Assembly (NCBI GenBank): GCA_910574995.1
Contig: CAJTCS010000011.1
Coordinates: 39,278-103,277, forward strand
From: Oscillospiraceae bacterium
GTDB taxonomy: Bacteria > Bacillota > Clostridia > Oscillospirales > Acutalibacteraceae
DNA: 64,000 nt
Direction of reading: 5' to 3'
Shown here one piece after another: positions 22,372 to 30,441 of the stretch (positions within the stretch are counted from its first letter, which is position 1; each line of letters begins with the position of its first letter). Under the pieces are notes generated by a model that was not told the origin of the DNA, made no database searches, and saw nothing but the letters and a program-made list of their open reading frames with translations. The translations under genes were made by a program, and so were the position numbers.

Positions 22372-25005
22372 TTATTGGAAAGCCCGCAGGGAATCCTCGA
22401 TCATCCGCACCTTTTCCCGCAGCTTGTCCCCGTTTGCCTTTACCCCGTCGATGACCTTCTGGGGGGCCTTGCTTAGGAAGGTTTCGTTTGCCAGCTTGGC
22501 GTGGACGGTATCCAGCTGCTTCTGGGCGCTTTCCAACTCTTTTGTCAGGCGGGCCACCTCGGCGGCCCTGTCCACCAGGTCGTCCATGGGCAGGTAGCCC
22601 CGGCAGGCGGCGGTCACAACTGTAACGGCGCCCTCCATGCCGTCGAACTTTTCACCGGTCTCCACGCCGCTGCAATAGGCCAGCCGGGCGATAGCGGCTT
22701 TCTCCGTCTCGAAAGCGGCGGGGCACTGGGTTTCAATATACAGGTGCGCTTTCTTGGAAGGGGGCACGTTCATCTCGCTGCGGCGGGTGCGCAGGCCGGT
22801 AATCAGCTCCATCACCTTCTGCATCTCCGCCTCTTCCTCGGGGAAGCACAGGCTTTCCTCATATACGGGCCATGGGGCCACGATCAGCGCCTCGCCCTCA
22901 TGGGGCAGGCTTTGCCAAATCTCCTCCGTGATAAACGGCATGAAGGGATGCAGCAGCTTCAGGGTGTTGCCCAGCACCCACACCAGCACCTGGCGGGCCG
23001 CCTGCGCGTCGGCCTCATCCCCGCTGTTCATGCGGATCTTTGCCAGCTCGATGGTCCAGTCGCAGAAATCGTCCCACAGGAAATCGTACAGCTTGGACAC
23101 GGCCACGCCGATCTCGAATTTCTCCAGGTTCTCCGTAACCTCCTTAGCCACAGAGTTAAAGCGGCTGACAATCCACTTGTCCTCCAGGGTCAGGGTTCCC
23201 GGCAGCTGGCAGGGCACGTCCTTCCCGTCGATGTTCATGTGGATGAACCGGGCCGCGTTCCATATCTTATTGGCAAAGTTCCGGCTGGCCTCTACCTTTT
23301 CCGTGGAGAAGCGCATGTCATTCCCGGGGCTGTTGCCGCTGATCAGGGTCAGGCGCAGGGCGTCGGCCCCATATTGGTCGATGACCTGCACCGGGTCCAC
23401 GCCGTTGCCCAACGACTTCGACATCTTCCGCCCCTGGGCGTCCCGCACCAGGCCATGGAAGAACACGGTGTCAAAGGGGATGTCCCCCATCTGCTCCAGG
23501 CCGGAGAAAATCATCCGGGCCACCCAGAAGAAGATGATGTCATAGGCTGTCACCAGGGTATTGGTGGGGTAGAAATACGAAAGCTCCTCCGTTTTCTCGG
23601 GCCAGCCCAAAGTGGAGAAGGGCCACAGCGCCGAGGAGAACCAGGTATCCAGGGTGTCCTCGTCTTGCCGCAGGCGCTTGCCGCCGCACTTGGGGCAGGC
23701 GTCCACGTCTGTCTCGCTGACGATGGTCTCGCCGCAGCCCTCGCAATACCAGGCCGGGATGCGGTGCCCCCACCAGATCTGCCGGGAAATGCACCAGTCC
23801 TTGATGTTTTCCATCCAGTTATAATAGACCTTCTCCATGCGCTCGGGGATGACTTTGATTTTTTTCTCCCGCACCACGTCGATAGCGGGCTTTGCCAAGG
23901 GCTCCATTTTTACGAACCATTGGGTGGAGATGCGGGGCTCTACCACGGTGTGGCATCGCTGGCAGGTGCCCACATTGTGGGTCAAGGGCTCTGTCTTGAT
24001 AAGGAAGCCGCCCGCTTCCAAATCCTTGACGATCTGTTCCCGGGCTTCCAGCCCCGCCATCCCGGCATACCTGCCGCCGTTTTCGTTGATGGAGCCGTCC
24101 TCGTCCATTACGTTGACAATGGGCAGGCCGTGGCGCTTGCCCACCTCGAAGTCGTTGGGGTCGTGGGCCGGGGTAATCTTCACCACGCCGGTGCCGAAGT
24201 CCATCTCCACATACTCGTCCGCTACAATGGGGATCTCCTTGCCCACCAGGGGCAGGACCACGTTTTTGCCGATCAGGTGCTTATACCGCCCGTCTTCCGG
24301 GTGCACGGCCACGGCCGTGTCGCCCAGCATGGTTTCCGGGCGGGTGGTCGCCAATTCGATATACCCGCTGCCGTCGGCCAGGGGATAGCGCAAATGCCAG
24401 AAAGAGCCTGTCCGCTCTTCAAAAATCACCTCCGCGTCCGAAAGGGCGGTGCGGCAGTGGGGGCACCAGTTGACCATGCGCTCGCCCCGGTAGACCAGGC
24501 CCTTCTCATACAGCTTCACGAACACGTGGCGCACGGCTTTCGAGCACCCCTCGTCCATGGTAAACCGCCTGCGGTCCCAGTCGCAGGAGGAACCCAAAAG
24601 CTTCAGCTGCTCGATGATGCGGCCCCCGAACTTCTCGTTCCAGGCCCAGGCCCGCTCCATAAAGCCATCCCGGCCCAGGTCCGCCTTGGTAACGCCTTCT
24701 TTGGCCATGGCTTCCACAATCTTCACCTCGGTGGCCAGGGCGGCATGGTCGGTGCCGGGCAGCCACAGGGCCGCATAGCCCTGCATCCTTTTCCAGCGGA
24801 TGAGGATGTCCTGCATGCTCATACATAGGGCATGGCCTACGTGAAGCTGGTCGGTAATATTGGGCGGGGGGATAACAATGGTATACGGCTCCTTCTTGGG
24901 GTCCACTTCCGCGTGGAAGTAGCCCCCCTGCATCCAGAAGTCGTAGATGCGGCGTTCCACCTCTTTGGGCTCATAGGCCTTGGCAAGCTCTGTGCTCATG
25001 TTCAT
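22372..25005 (-). CDS. valS: valyl-tRNA synthetase
   Basis: The 877-residue class I synthetase contains the HIGH-like motif VGHA (PPPNITDQLHVGHAL), the editing domain, a zinc-type cluster (CEGC..CPKC near residue 430) and the KMSKSLGNG loop. It ends with the ValS coiled-coil arm (AAEVARLTKELESAQKQL). Start ambiguity: the ATG at 25005 has AAAGG four bases away and the ATG at 24999 has it ten bases away, so 25005 is used. The leader is only about 70 nt, too short for a T-box, unusual for a clostridial valS. The -35 of its promoter lies on the edge of a repeat. Confidence 0.97.
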   Translation of the reverse strand: MNMSTELAKAYEPKEVERRIYDFWMQGGYFHAEVDPKKEPYTIVIPPPNITDQLHVGHALCMSMQDILIRWKRMQGYAALWLPGTDHAALATEVKIVEAMAKEGVTKADLGRDGFMERAWAWNEKFGGRIIEQLKLLGSSCDWDRRRFTMDEGCSKAVRHVFVKLYEKGLVYRGERMVNWCPHCRTALSDAEVIFEERTGSFWHLRYPLADGSGYIELATTRPETMLGDTAVAVHPEDGRYKHLIGKNVVLPLVGKEIPIVADEYVEMDFGTGVVKITPAHDPNDFEVGKRHGLPIVNVMDEDGSINENGGRYAGMAGLEAREQIVKDLEAGGFLIKTEPLTHNVGTCQRCHTVVEPRISTQWFVKMEPLAKPAIDVVREKKIKVIPERMEKVYYNWMENIKDWCISRQIWWGHRIPAWYCEGCGETIVSETDVDACPKCGGKRLRQDEDTLDTWFSSALWPFSTLGWPEKTEELSYFYPTNTLVTAYDIIFFWVARMIFSGLEQMGDIPFDTVFFHGLVRDAQGRKMSKSLGNGVDPVQVIDQYGADALRLTLISGNSPGNDMRFSTEKVEASRNFANKIWNAARFIHMNIDGKDVPCQLPGTLTLEDKWIVSRFNSVAKEVTENLEKFEIGVAVSKLYDFLWDDFCDWTIELAKIRMNSGDEADAQAARQVLVWVLGNTLKLLHPFMPFITEEIWQSLPHEGEALIVAPWPVYEESLCFPEEEAEMQKVMELITGLRTRRSEMNVPPSKKAHLYIETQCPAAFETEKAAIARLAYCSGVETGEKFDGMEGAVTVVTAACRGYLPMDDLVDRAAEVARLTKELESAQKQLDTVHAKLANETFLSKAPQKVIDGVKANGDKLREKVRMIEDSLRAFQ

Positions 25006-25081
25006 CTGTCCTTTCTGTATTAAAAGCGGCATGCGCCGGGCTTTTGTTGGGGGTTAGGGGGGAAAGGCCCCTTGGACTTAC

Positions 25082-25110
25082 ATTATCGTATTTCCTGGGG
25101 GAATTGTCAA
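25082..25110 (-). promoter_or_regulatory. valS promoter, -35 supplied by a dispersed repeat
   Basis: TTGACA (25105-25110) and GATAAT (25082-25087) on the minus strand are spaced 17 bp. The -35 coincides with the outermost conserved bases of the 208-bp repeat. Confidence 0.7.
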
Positions 25111-25311
25111 GTGGAAATCCCCGGCGGGGAGTGTCCAGCCACACGTTTTATGCCTCCGGCGGTTTAGGGGCTTTGAGTCTCGCCTTCCAGCTCGGTCGTC
25201 TCGGAACGGTTGCCACTGGCAACCCTCGCCCCCTAAATACCCCACCGCCTTTGAAAAGGTGGGTGAAACTTTTGCGTTTCTTCATTTTTTTAAAATACTC
25301 GCTTTGGACAT
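25104..25311. repeat. 208-bp dispersed repeat, copy 1
   Basis: This stretch matches 62339-62546 in the same orientation with equal length. The 181-bp core (25131-25311) differs at only about a dozen positions counted by eye. It contains hairpins such as GGTTGCC-ACT-GGCAACC, a long-range pairing TTTAGGGG with CCCCTAAA, and short inverted ends TGTCCA/TGGACA. It encodes no protein. The 662-bp valS-lexA gap holds this repeat, the valS promoter, a terminator-like hairpin and the lexA promoter. Confidence 0.85.
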
Positions 25312-25335
25312 CCCCTCCCCGGCGGCAACCGGAAC

Positions 25336-25377
25336 AAAAGGGAAAGGGCCGGCATAGCTGCCGGCCCTTTCCCTTTT
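25336..25377. terminator. bidirectional perfect 18-bp hairpin
   Basis: AAAAGGGAAAGGGCCGGC pairs perfectly with its complement around ATAGCT, with T-rich flanks on both strands. It isolates the valS promoter from lexA. Confidence 0.7.
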
Positions 25378-25578
25378 GCTTGAGGGGTATTATTGAGGAG
25401 GGTAGAACATGTATCTCAAGAAAAGGTGCGGTCCATTTCTTTTGAGTACGCTTATATTATAAACGAAATTTCCCAAGAGTTGTTACGGCTCTATGAATAA
25501 ACCTTAAAGAAATTCTGCGGCATTTGTGAATTTTCCCGAACAGGCGGGGAAACGGGCGGAAAAAAGCGGAAAATATTT

Positions 25579-25618
25579 CAAACAAACGTTTGCGTTTTTT
25601 TACAAGGTATGCTATACT
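25579..25618 (+). promoter_or_regulatory. lexA promoter with LexA (SOS) box
   Basis: CAAACAAACGTTTG at 25579-25592 fits the Firmicutes LexA box CGAACRNRYGTTYG with one mismatch. It overlaps the -35 TTGCGT (25590-25595). TATACT lies 17 bp on at 25613-25618. The site predicts autoregulation. Confidence 0.75.
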
Positions 25619-25667
25619 GTTCCATACAGGAAGCGGCAATCTCAGATTTCCCAGGGGAGGCGTGGCA

Positions 25668-26249
25668 ATGGAGCCTTTGACAAAAAGCCAGCAGAAAGTT
25701 TTCGATTACCTGCGCCAGACGGCGCCGTCGGGCGTCCCGCCCACTGTGCGGGAGATCTGCACGGCCACAGGCCTGCGTTCCACCTCTACCGTGCATGCCC
25801 ACCTGAAAACTTTGGAAAGGCTGGGGTATATCACCCGCGAGGCGGGGCTGAACCGCTCCATCCGCATAGAGGGCAGCCCAGCCGCCGCCCAGGTGCCCAT
25901 CTTGGGCAAGGTGACGGCGGGCGCGCCCATCCTGGCGGTGCAGGATATCGAGGGGTACATACCGTTTCCGCAGAAGCAGGGGAAAGAGCTGTTCGCCCTC
26001 CACGTCAGCGGCCTAAGCATGCGCGACGCCGGCATCCTGGACGGGGACTATGTCATTGCCGAGCAGGCCCCCACCGCTGGCGACGGGGAGATCGTGGTGG
26101 CCATGATCGATGACGAGGCAACGGTAAAGCGCCTGTACCGAGAGCCGGGCCGTATACGCTTGCAGCCGGAGAATCCGGACTATGAGCCCATCTATACCGA
26201 CCATATGTCCCTGCTGGGCAAGGTCATTGCCGTGGTCCGGTATTATTGA
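25668..26249 (+). CDS. lexA: SOS repressor LexA
   Basis: The 193-residue protein has an N-terminal winged helix (MEPLTKSQQKVFDYLRQ to LERLGYIT), the Ala-Gly self-cleavage site in VTAGAPI (about residue 83), Ser in VSGLSMRDAG (about 119) and Lys in ATVKRLYRE (about 156). LexA represses DNA-damage genes until RecA triggers self-cleavage. The ATG at 25668 follows GGGGAGG by eight bases. Its last seven bases overlap the end of the convergent flavodoxin gene. Confidence 0.96.
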   Translation: MEPLTKSQQKVFDYLRQTAPSGVPPTVREICTATGLRSTSTVHAHLKTLERLGYITREAGLNRSIRIEGSPAAAQVPILGKVTAGAPILAVQDIEGYIPFPQKQGKELFALHVSGLSMRDAGILDGDYVIAEQAPTAGDGEIVVAMIDDEATVKRLYREPGRIRLQPENPDYEPIYTDHMSLLGKVIAVVRYY

Positions 26250-26773
26250 CCCCCCGTTTGCAGGTAGGCCAGCAAGGGGCCCAGCTGTTCCCGGCTGGCC
26301 TTATCGTAGGACTGCGCTACCATGCGGGCGGCCTCGCGCTCTTCCGGGGCTGGGTCTTTCTTGGCTGCCAGCATCCGCCGGAAGCCCCACATCATGAACC
26401 GGTCCACTGGGCCCATCGCTTCGTACCGCAGCCCGCCCCACAAATAGAAAGCTTGTACGGTATCCCGCCATTCCGGCGGGATATTTTGCTGTATGGCCTT
26501 TTCCGCGGCTGTGGGGTCCGGGGGCATGGCCCCGGTGAAAAACAAAACGACCCGTTTGTCTTTCAGCTTGCACGGCTGGTTAAAAAGCCACTTGGCCCCT
26601 TGTATGCGGCCCGCGTGTAGGCGGCCGCCGAATAGGACCGTGTCAAACTGGGGGAAGCTTACCGTGCGGCGTTTTTGGTAAGGGACGCAGGGGCACCCCA
26701 ACGCCTCTTGCAGCCACTGGGCATACTGACGGGTAAACCCTGTTTTAGAATAATAGATTATGATGGGTTTCAT
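26243..26773 (-). CDS. flavodoxin domain protein
   Basis: The 176-residue protein opens with MKPIIIYYSKTGFTRQYAQWL, the FMN phosphate-binding loop (S/T-x-T-G-x-T type), and continues with VLFGGRLHAGRIQG. This is the flavodoxin/HemG-like group. It probably carries FMN and reduces an unknown partner. It overlaps the upstream TetR gene by four bases (ATGA), so that regulator likely controls it, and it overlaps lexA tail to tail by seven bases. Confidence 0.85.
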   Translation of the reverse strand: MKPIIIYYSKTGFTRQYAQWLQEALGCPCVPYQKRRTVSFPQFDTVLFGGRLHAGRIQGAKWLFNQPCKLKDKRVVLFFTGAMPPDPTAAEKAIQQNIPPEWRDTVQAFYLWGGLRYEAMGPVDRFMMWGFRRMLAAKKDPAPEEREAARMVAQSYDKASREQLGPLLAYLQTGGQ

Positions 26774-27429
26774 ATAGGTCCCTCCTGTTCACATTGTTCC
26801 CCCAGCCCTTGCTGCCGGGCGAACTGCCGGAAGTGCGCCCAGAACAGGGGCTCCGCCTCTTGCCAGGTATCGCAGGTATGCAGCAGTAAAAACACCCCGC
26901 CGTAAAACCCCAAAGCCAGGGCGGCCGGGTCCCCTTGGGGGAACAGCCCGGCCTCCATCAACCCAGAAAAAACCGCCTCCTGCACCTGTAGGGGGTAGTC
27001 CCGGTACAGGCTGCGGTACAGGGCCTTGGCACGGGGGTCAGCTTGCTGGCTGATGGCCAGCAAGCTGCGGAAACGCTGGTTCCAGGGGTCTTCGAAAAAA
27101 TACCGGAACACCTGGGAGACCGTGCCCCCCAGCAAGGACAGGTCGCGCTGGGCAAAGACAGACAGGTCTTCTTCCCGGGAAAAGGGCAGGCCCTGTTGGG
27201 CAAAGTGGGCCTGGGCTTTTTCCCAGCAGGTCTCCACCAGGGAATCGAAAATATCTTGCTTCCCAGCAAAGTGGTTGTACAAGGAGCTTTCCCGTATGCC
27301 TACGGCCTTGGCCAGCTCACGCATGGAAACGGCCCCGACGCCCCGCTGGGAGAAGAGCCCCAGGGCTTCCCACAGGATCTTTTCTTTTGTTTGGATTCCC
27401 GCCACCTCCAGGCTATCGATTGTTCGCAT
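26770..27429 (-). CDS. TetR/AcrR family repressor
   Basis: This TetR-type protein has an HTH domain (TKEKILWEALGLFSQRG, then GVGAVSMRELAKAVGIRESSLYNHF) and a helical ligand domain. The start is uncertain. The ATG at 27429 lies only two bases past the -10 of a strong promoter, so it cannot be on the message. GTG at 27405 overlaps the only Shine-Dalgarno (GGAGG, 27405-27409). The codon eight bases after that site is ATC (27394-27396), exactly where TetR proteins usually begin. The coordinates use the ATG as the outer limit. It is co-transcribed with the flavodoxin gene. Confidence 0.85.
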   Translation of the reverse strand: MRTIDSLEVAGIQTKEKILWEALGLFSQRGVGAVSMRELAKAVGIRESSLYNHFAGKQDIFDSLVETCWEKAQAHFAQQGLPFSREEDLSVFAQRDLSLLGGTVSQVFRYFFEDPWNQRFRSLLAISQQADPRAKALYRSLYRDYPLQVQEAVFSGLMEAGLFPQGDPAALALGFYGGVFLLLHTCDTWQEAEPLFWAHFRQFARQQGLGEQCEQEGPI

Positions 27430-27460
27430 ACAGTATACTATCAATCGTTCGTTTTGTCAA
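27422..27460 (-). promoter_or_regulatory. tetR-flavodoxin promoter with repeated operator
   Basis: TTGACA (27455-27460) and TATACT (27432-27437) on the minus strand have a 17-bp spacer. GAACGATTGATAG (in the spacer) and GAACAATCGATAG (after the -10) are near-identical direct repeats, likely TetR operators. Confidence 0.65.
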
Positions 27461-27617
27461 GGGGCAAGCGCCCGGGCATGTTTCCGTAGGGACAAGCACC
27501 TGGCAGCAAAGCTGTAAAAGCTTCCGTCCGTTTTTTCCAAAGGGCGCGGGGCTTTCAGGGGGCTGGAAGCCCCGACACCGCCCGTATACGCATGCCAAGC
27601 AGCAAACCTGCCGCCAA

Positions 27618-27648
27618 AAAGAAAAAAGCGCCCCTTCGGGGGCGCTTT
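27618..27648 (-). terminator. terminator of the nucleosidase gene
   Basis: AAAGCGCCCC-CGAA-GGGGCGCTTT is followed on the minus strand by TTTC and more T's. Confidence 0.85.
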
Positions 27649-27663
27649 CCCGGCCGGCCTGCC

Positions 27664-28380
27664 TTACAGCCTGCCCACGGCCGCCCGCAGCAGGCGGCTG
27701 GTCTTTTCCGCGGCCATGCGGGTGAAGGCGGGGAAATCTACAGGGGAGCCGTCATTGGCCCCATCGGAGATGGCCCGCAGCACGGCGCAAGGCACGCCGT
27801 TCATGTAACATGCCTGGGCAATGGCTGCGCCCTCCATTTCCACAGCCTGGGCCTGGAACGTCTCATCTAAAAAGCGGCCCTTTTCCGGGTCTGCCACAAA
27901 GGCGTCCCCCGTGCAGATGACGCCGAAATGCGCCCCGCCATAGATAGACCGGGCCTCTTCCAGCAGCACGGCGGCGGCTTCCTCGCAGCAGGGCAGCAGC
28001 AGGATATCCTCTGATTCCGCACCCCTGCGGATGAACAGGGTGCCCAGGGGGTCCCCCATGGCGGTGGTATCAAAATCATACTGTACGCAGGCGGCGGCCA
28101 CCACCAGGTCGCCTATATGTACCTGGGAGCCCACGCCCCCAGCCACCCCCACGTTGATAACCAGCCGGGGGCTATAGCGCAGCAGCATGGTCTGGGCGCA
28201 TACCGCCGCGTTGACCTTGCCAGGGCCGCACTCTACCACCACGCAGGGCACGCCCTCCAGGGCGCCGCTGTGGAAAACCAGCCCCGCCAGTTCCTCTGCC
28301 TTTTCTTCCTTCATAGCGGCAAGCAGCGCCGCCACTTCCGACGCCATAGCGCCGATAATGCCGATAGGCTTCTGTTCCAT
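27664..28380 (-). CDS. mtnN: 5'-methylthioadenosine/S-adenosylhomocysteine nucleosidase
   Basis: The 238-residue enzyme opens with IGIIGAMASEVAALLA and has the conserved NVGVAGG (about residue 78) and the FVADPEKGRFL and QAVEMEGAAIAQACY segments, with the substrate-binding Glu and Met. The catalytic Asp sits in RAISDGAND. It cleaves MTA and SAH in the methionine salvage and activated methyl cycles. The ATG at 28380 follows AAGGAGG. It is monocistronic and divergent from the DUF2089 gene. Confidence 0.93.
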   Translation of the reverse strand: MEQKPIGIIGAMASEVAALLAAMKEEKAEELAGLVFHSGALEGVPCVVVECGPGKVNAAVCAQTMLLRYSPRLVINVGVAGGVGSQVHIGDLVVAAACVQYDFDTTAMGDPLGTLFIRRGAESEDILLLPCCEEAAAVLLEEARSIYGGAHFGVICTGDAFVADPEKGRFLDETFQAQAVEMEGAAIAQACYMNGVPCAVLRAISDGANDGSPVDFPAFTRMAAEKTSRLLRAAVGRL

Positions 28381-28500
28381 GTCCGGTTCCTCCTTGTGTT
28401 CCGTTTTCCTATACAGTATAGCATCTTTTGCCCCCAGCCGCAATGGGGATAAGCTGGGTTGAAAAAATCAATCTAAAACTTAATAAAATTTATTTTCTGC

Positions 28501-28529
28501 TTGACTTCCTTTACCGCGTGCGGTATAAT
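28501..28529 (+). promoter_or_regulatory. promoter of the DUF2089-DUF4097 pair with palindromic operator
   Basis: TTGACT (28501-28506) and TATAAT (28524-28529) are spaced 17 bp. TACCGC-GT-GCGGTA (28513-28526) is a perfect palindrome touching the -10 and a likely operator. Confidence 0.7.
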
Positions 28530-28576
28530 CATCCCAAGAAAGCATAAGGAATAACTTTTGAAAGGAGCGTGTACGC

Positions 28577-28966
28577 ATGTACCATACGCCATCCAAATGC
28601 CCGGTGTGCGGGCAGGCCATGGAGGTTACCCGGCTGCAGTGCGGCCACTGCGGCACAGAACTGGCAGGCCGGTTTGCCCCTTGCCGTTTTTGCGGCCTGG
28701 AGGGGAAGCACCTTTTGTTCGTCGAAACCTTCCTCCGGTGCCGGGGGTCCATCAAGGAGGTGGAGAAAGCCCTGGGGGTCAGCTACCCCACAGTGAAAAA
28801 CATGCTGGACGCCGCGCTGGCCGCGTTGGGGCTGGACGGGCCCAAGGACTCTGGCCAGGGGCAGGAAAAGGAAGGGAAAGCCAGCGTGCTGGCGCGGCTC
28901 TCCAACGGTGAGATGAGTGTGGACGAGGCTGTGGAAGAGCTGAACCGCCTGCGGGAAAAGGGATGA
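28577..28966 (+). CDS. DUF2089 zinc-ribbon/HTH protein
   Basis: The 129-residue protein has two CxxC-type knuckles at the N-terminus (CPVCG, CGHCG, then CRFCG), forming zinc ribbons. A helix-turn-helix like region follows (GSIKEVEKALGVSYPTVKNMLD), then a C-terminal helix motif NGEMSVDEAVEELNRL. DUF2089 proteins are thought to be regulators. The ATG follows AAAGGAG. It lies 70 bp upstream of a DUF4097 protein, a recurring pair. It is a candidate ligand of the palindrome in its own promoter. Confidence 0.85.
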   Translation: MYHTPSKCPVCGQAMEVTRLQCGHCGTELAGRFAPCRFCGLEGKHLLFVETFLRCRGSIKEVEKALGVSYPTVKNMLDAALAALGLDGPKDSGQGQEKEGKASVLARLSNGEMSVDEAVEELNRLREKG

Positions 28967-29036
28967 CCCACTAACAATTTTGTAGAAAGGATCGGTACGG
29001 GCGCGGAAGCAGGCTTTTGCGCGGGCCCTGTATCAT

Positions 29037-30335
29037 GTGGCGACGGATATGGACAACGAAAAGCGTAAGATCTTAGAGATGGTGGGCGAAGGCAGGATTA
29101 CCCAGGAGGAAGCCCTGCGCCTGTTGGACGCCCTGGAGGGCAGCACGGTAGACCAGGCCTTTGGCCAAGCCATGGCCCAGCTGCGGGGGGGCCAGGAGGG
29201 GCCCAAAAAGGGCGCCCCCCCAGAGGCCGAAGCGCCCCAAGGACCCCAGCCTGGCCCCGGCCCCAGCTATGCCGGGTACAGTCCCCCGCCGTCTGGCGGC
29301 CAGGGCGGCATCTGGAACGAAATGGGGGAGGCTGCCCGGGAGGTGGGGCAGGTCCTTTCCGAAACGGCTTCTATCACGGCCAATGCCATCGCGGAAGGGG
29401 TGCACTGGGCGAAAAACGCCGTGCAGAAGATACCGGGCGTGACCCTGTGGTGGGGGGAGGAAGAGGGGGAGGCCCCAGAAGGGGAGCAGCCCTTGCCCTA
29501 TACGTATCAAGACGGCCCGCCCCGGGTGGAAAAGCTGGATATCCAGTGGGTACGGGGGCCGGTGGAGATCGTCCCCTGGGACGGGGATTGGGTGAATGTG
29601 ACAGAGTACTCCAAGCTGCCCTTGTCCCCTGACCAGCAGCTGGAGCTAACCGTGACAGACGGGGGCGCTATGCGCATCCGCTGGACCCGGGACCGGAAGT
29701 TCCTCAGCGGCTTCCGGCTGTCCAAATATCTGCTGGTGCAGGTGCCCGCCGCCCTAGCTAAGGAAGGGCTGAAGGCGTGCAAGGCGGAGAACGTCTCGGG
29801 CAGCGTGCGGATGGCGGACGTTTCGGCGGAAGACGTTTCCTTAAGCACCACCTCTGGCCCCATAGAAGCCCAGGGTATGTGCTGCGGGAAGCTGAAGCTG
29901 GCCTCTGTTTCCGGCAGCGTGCAGCTGGACAACGTACAGGCTGGGCGGCTGGAGCTGGGCACTACCTCGGGCCGGATAGAGGCCATGGGCTTCGGCTGCG
30001 AGAGCGCCCGCCTGAACACCGTGTCCGGCCACATCCAGGCCTATGGCAACGGCGGGGAGATCAAAGCCAAGTCTGTTTCCGGGCGCGTGTCCTTGCAGAC
30101 CCAGGTGCCCCCGGAAAAGGTGCGGCTGGAAAGCCTTTCGGGCCATGTGGTTTTGGCCTTGCCGGAGAACCGCGGCTTCACCGCCAAGTTCGAGACTATG
30201 TCCGGCTCTTTCAGCAGCCAGTTCCCTGTAGGCGGCGACCTGGGGGGCAAGTCTGGCAAGGCTGTGTATGGCGACGGGGGGATTGCCGTCTCCCTGCATA
30301 CCCTCTCTGGCAAGATCGAGATAAACCGGGGGTGA
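29037..30335 (+). CDS. DUF4097 beta-helix adhesin-like protein
   Basis: The 432-residue protein starts with a short helical motif (EKRKILEMVGEGRITQEEALRLLDAL) seen in YvlB-like proteins. A Gly/Pro-rich linker (about 55-95) follows, then a DUF4097 repeat region from about residue 160 with turns such as SGSVRMADVS, TSGRIEAMG, VSGHIQAYG and LSGKIEI. The fold is a right-handed beta-helix-like stack. There is no signal peptide, so a cytoplasmic or membrane-peripheral role is likely, and its function is unknown. The start is GTG 29037 or ATG 29049, and neither has a strong ribosome-binding site. Confidence 0.8.
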   Translation: MATDMDNEKRKILEMVGEGRITQEEALRLLDALEGSTVDQAFGQAMAQLRGGQEGPKKGAPPEAEAPQGPQPGPGPSYAGYSPPPSGGQGGIWNEMGEAAREVGQVLSETASITANAIAEGVHWAKNAVQKIPGVTLWWGEEEGEAPEGEQPLPYTYQDGPPRVEKLDIQWVRGPVEIVPWDGDWVNVTEYSKLPLSPDQQLELTVTDGGAMRIRWTRDRKFLSGFRLSKYLLVQVPAALAKEGLKACKAENVSGSVRMADVSAEDVSLSTTSGPIEAQGMCCGKLKLASVSGSVQLDNVQAGRLELGTTSGRIEAMGFGCESARLNTVSGHIQAYGNGGEIKAKSVSGRVSLQTQVPPEKVRLESLSGHVVLALPENRGFTAKFETMSGSFSSQFPVGGDLGGKSGKAVYGDGGIAVSLHTLSGKIEINRG

Positions 30336-30441
30336 AGGCGCGGGTGCGGCTAATTTTTTACAAAGCGGGGATTGCAATGCCCCAGGAAACTTGCTATGAT
30401 TAGGGGTAGAGAAAAAATCCAAAAACAGGAGGTTCCCTACC

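Noticed and set aside
22501..24828. 775-codon open frame antisense to valS
   Set aside because: It is the shadow of a highly biased GC-rich gene. The valS frame has all synthetase motifs, and the antisense product matches nothing and has no ribosome-binding site.
25006..25110. T-box riboswitch for valS
   Set aside because: The promoter places the transcription start about 70 nt before the ATG, too short for a T-box, and no specifier loop or T-box sequence is seen.
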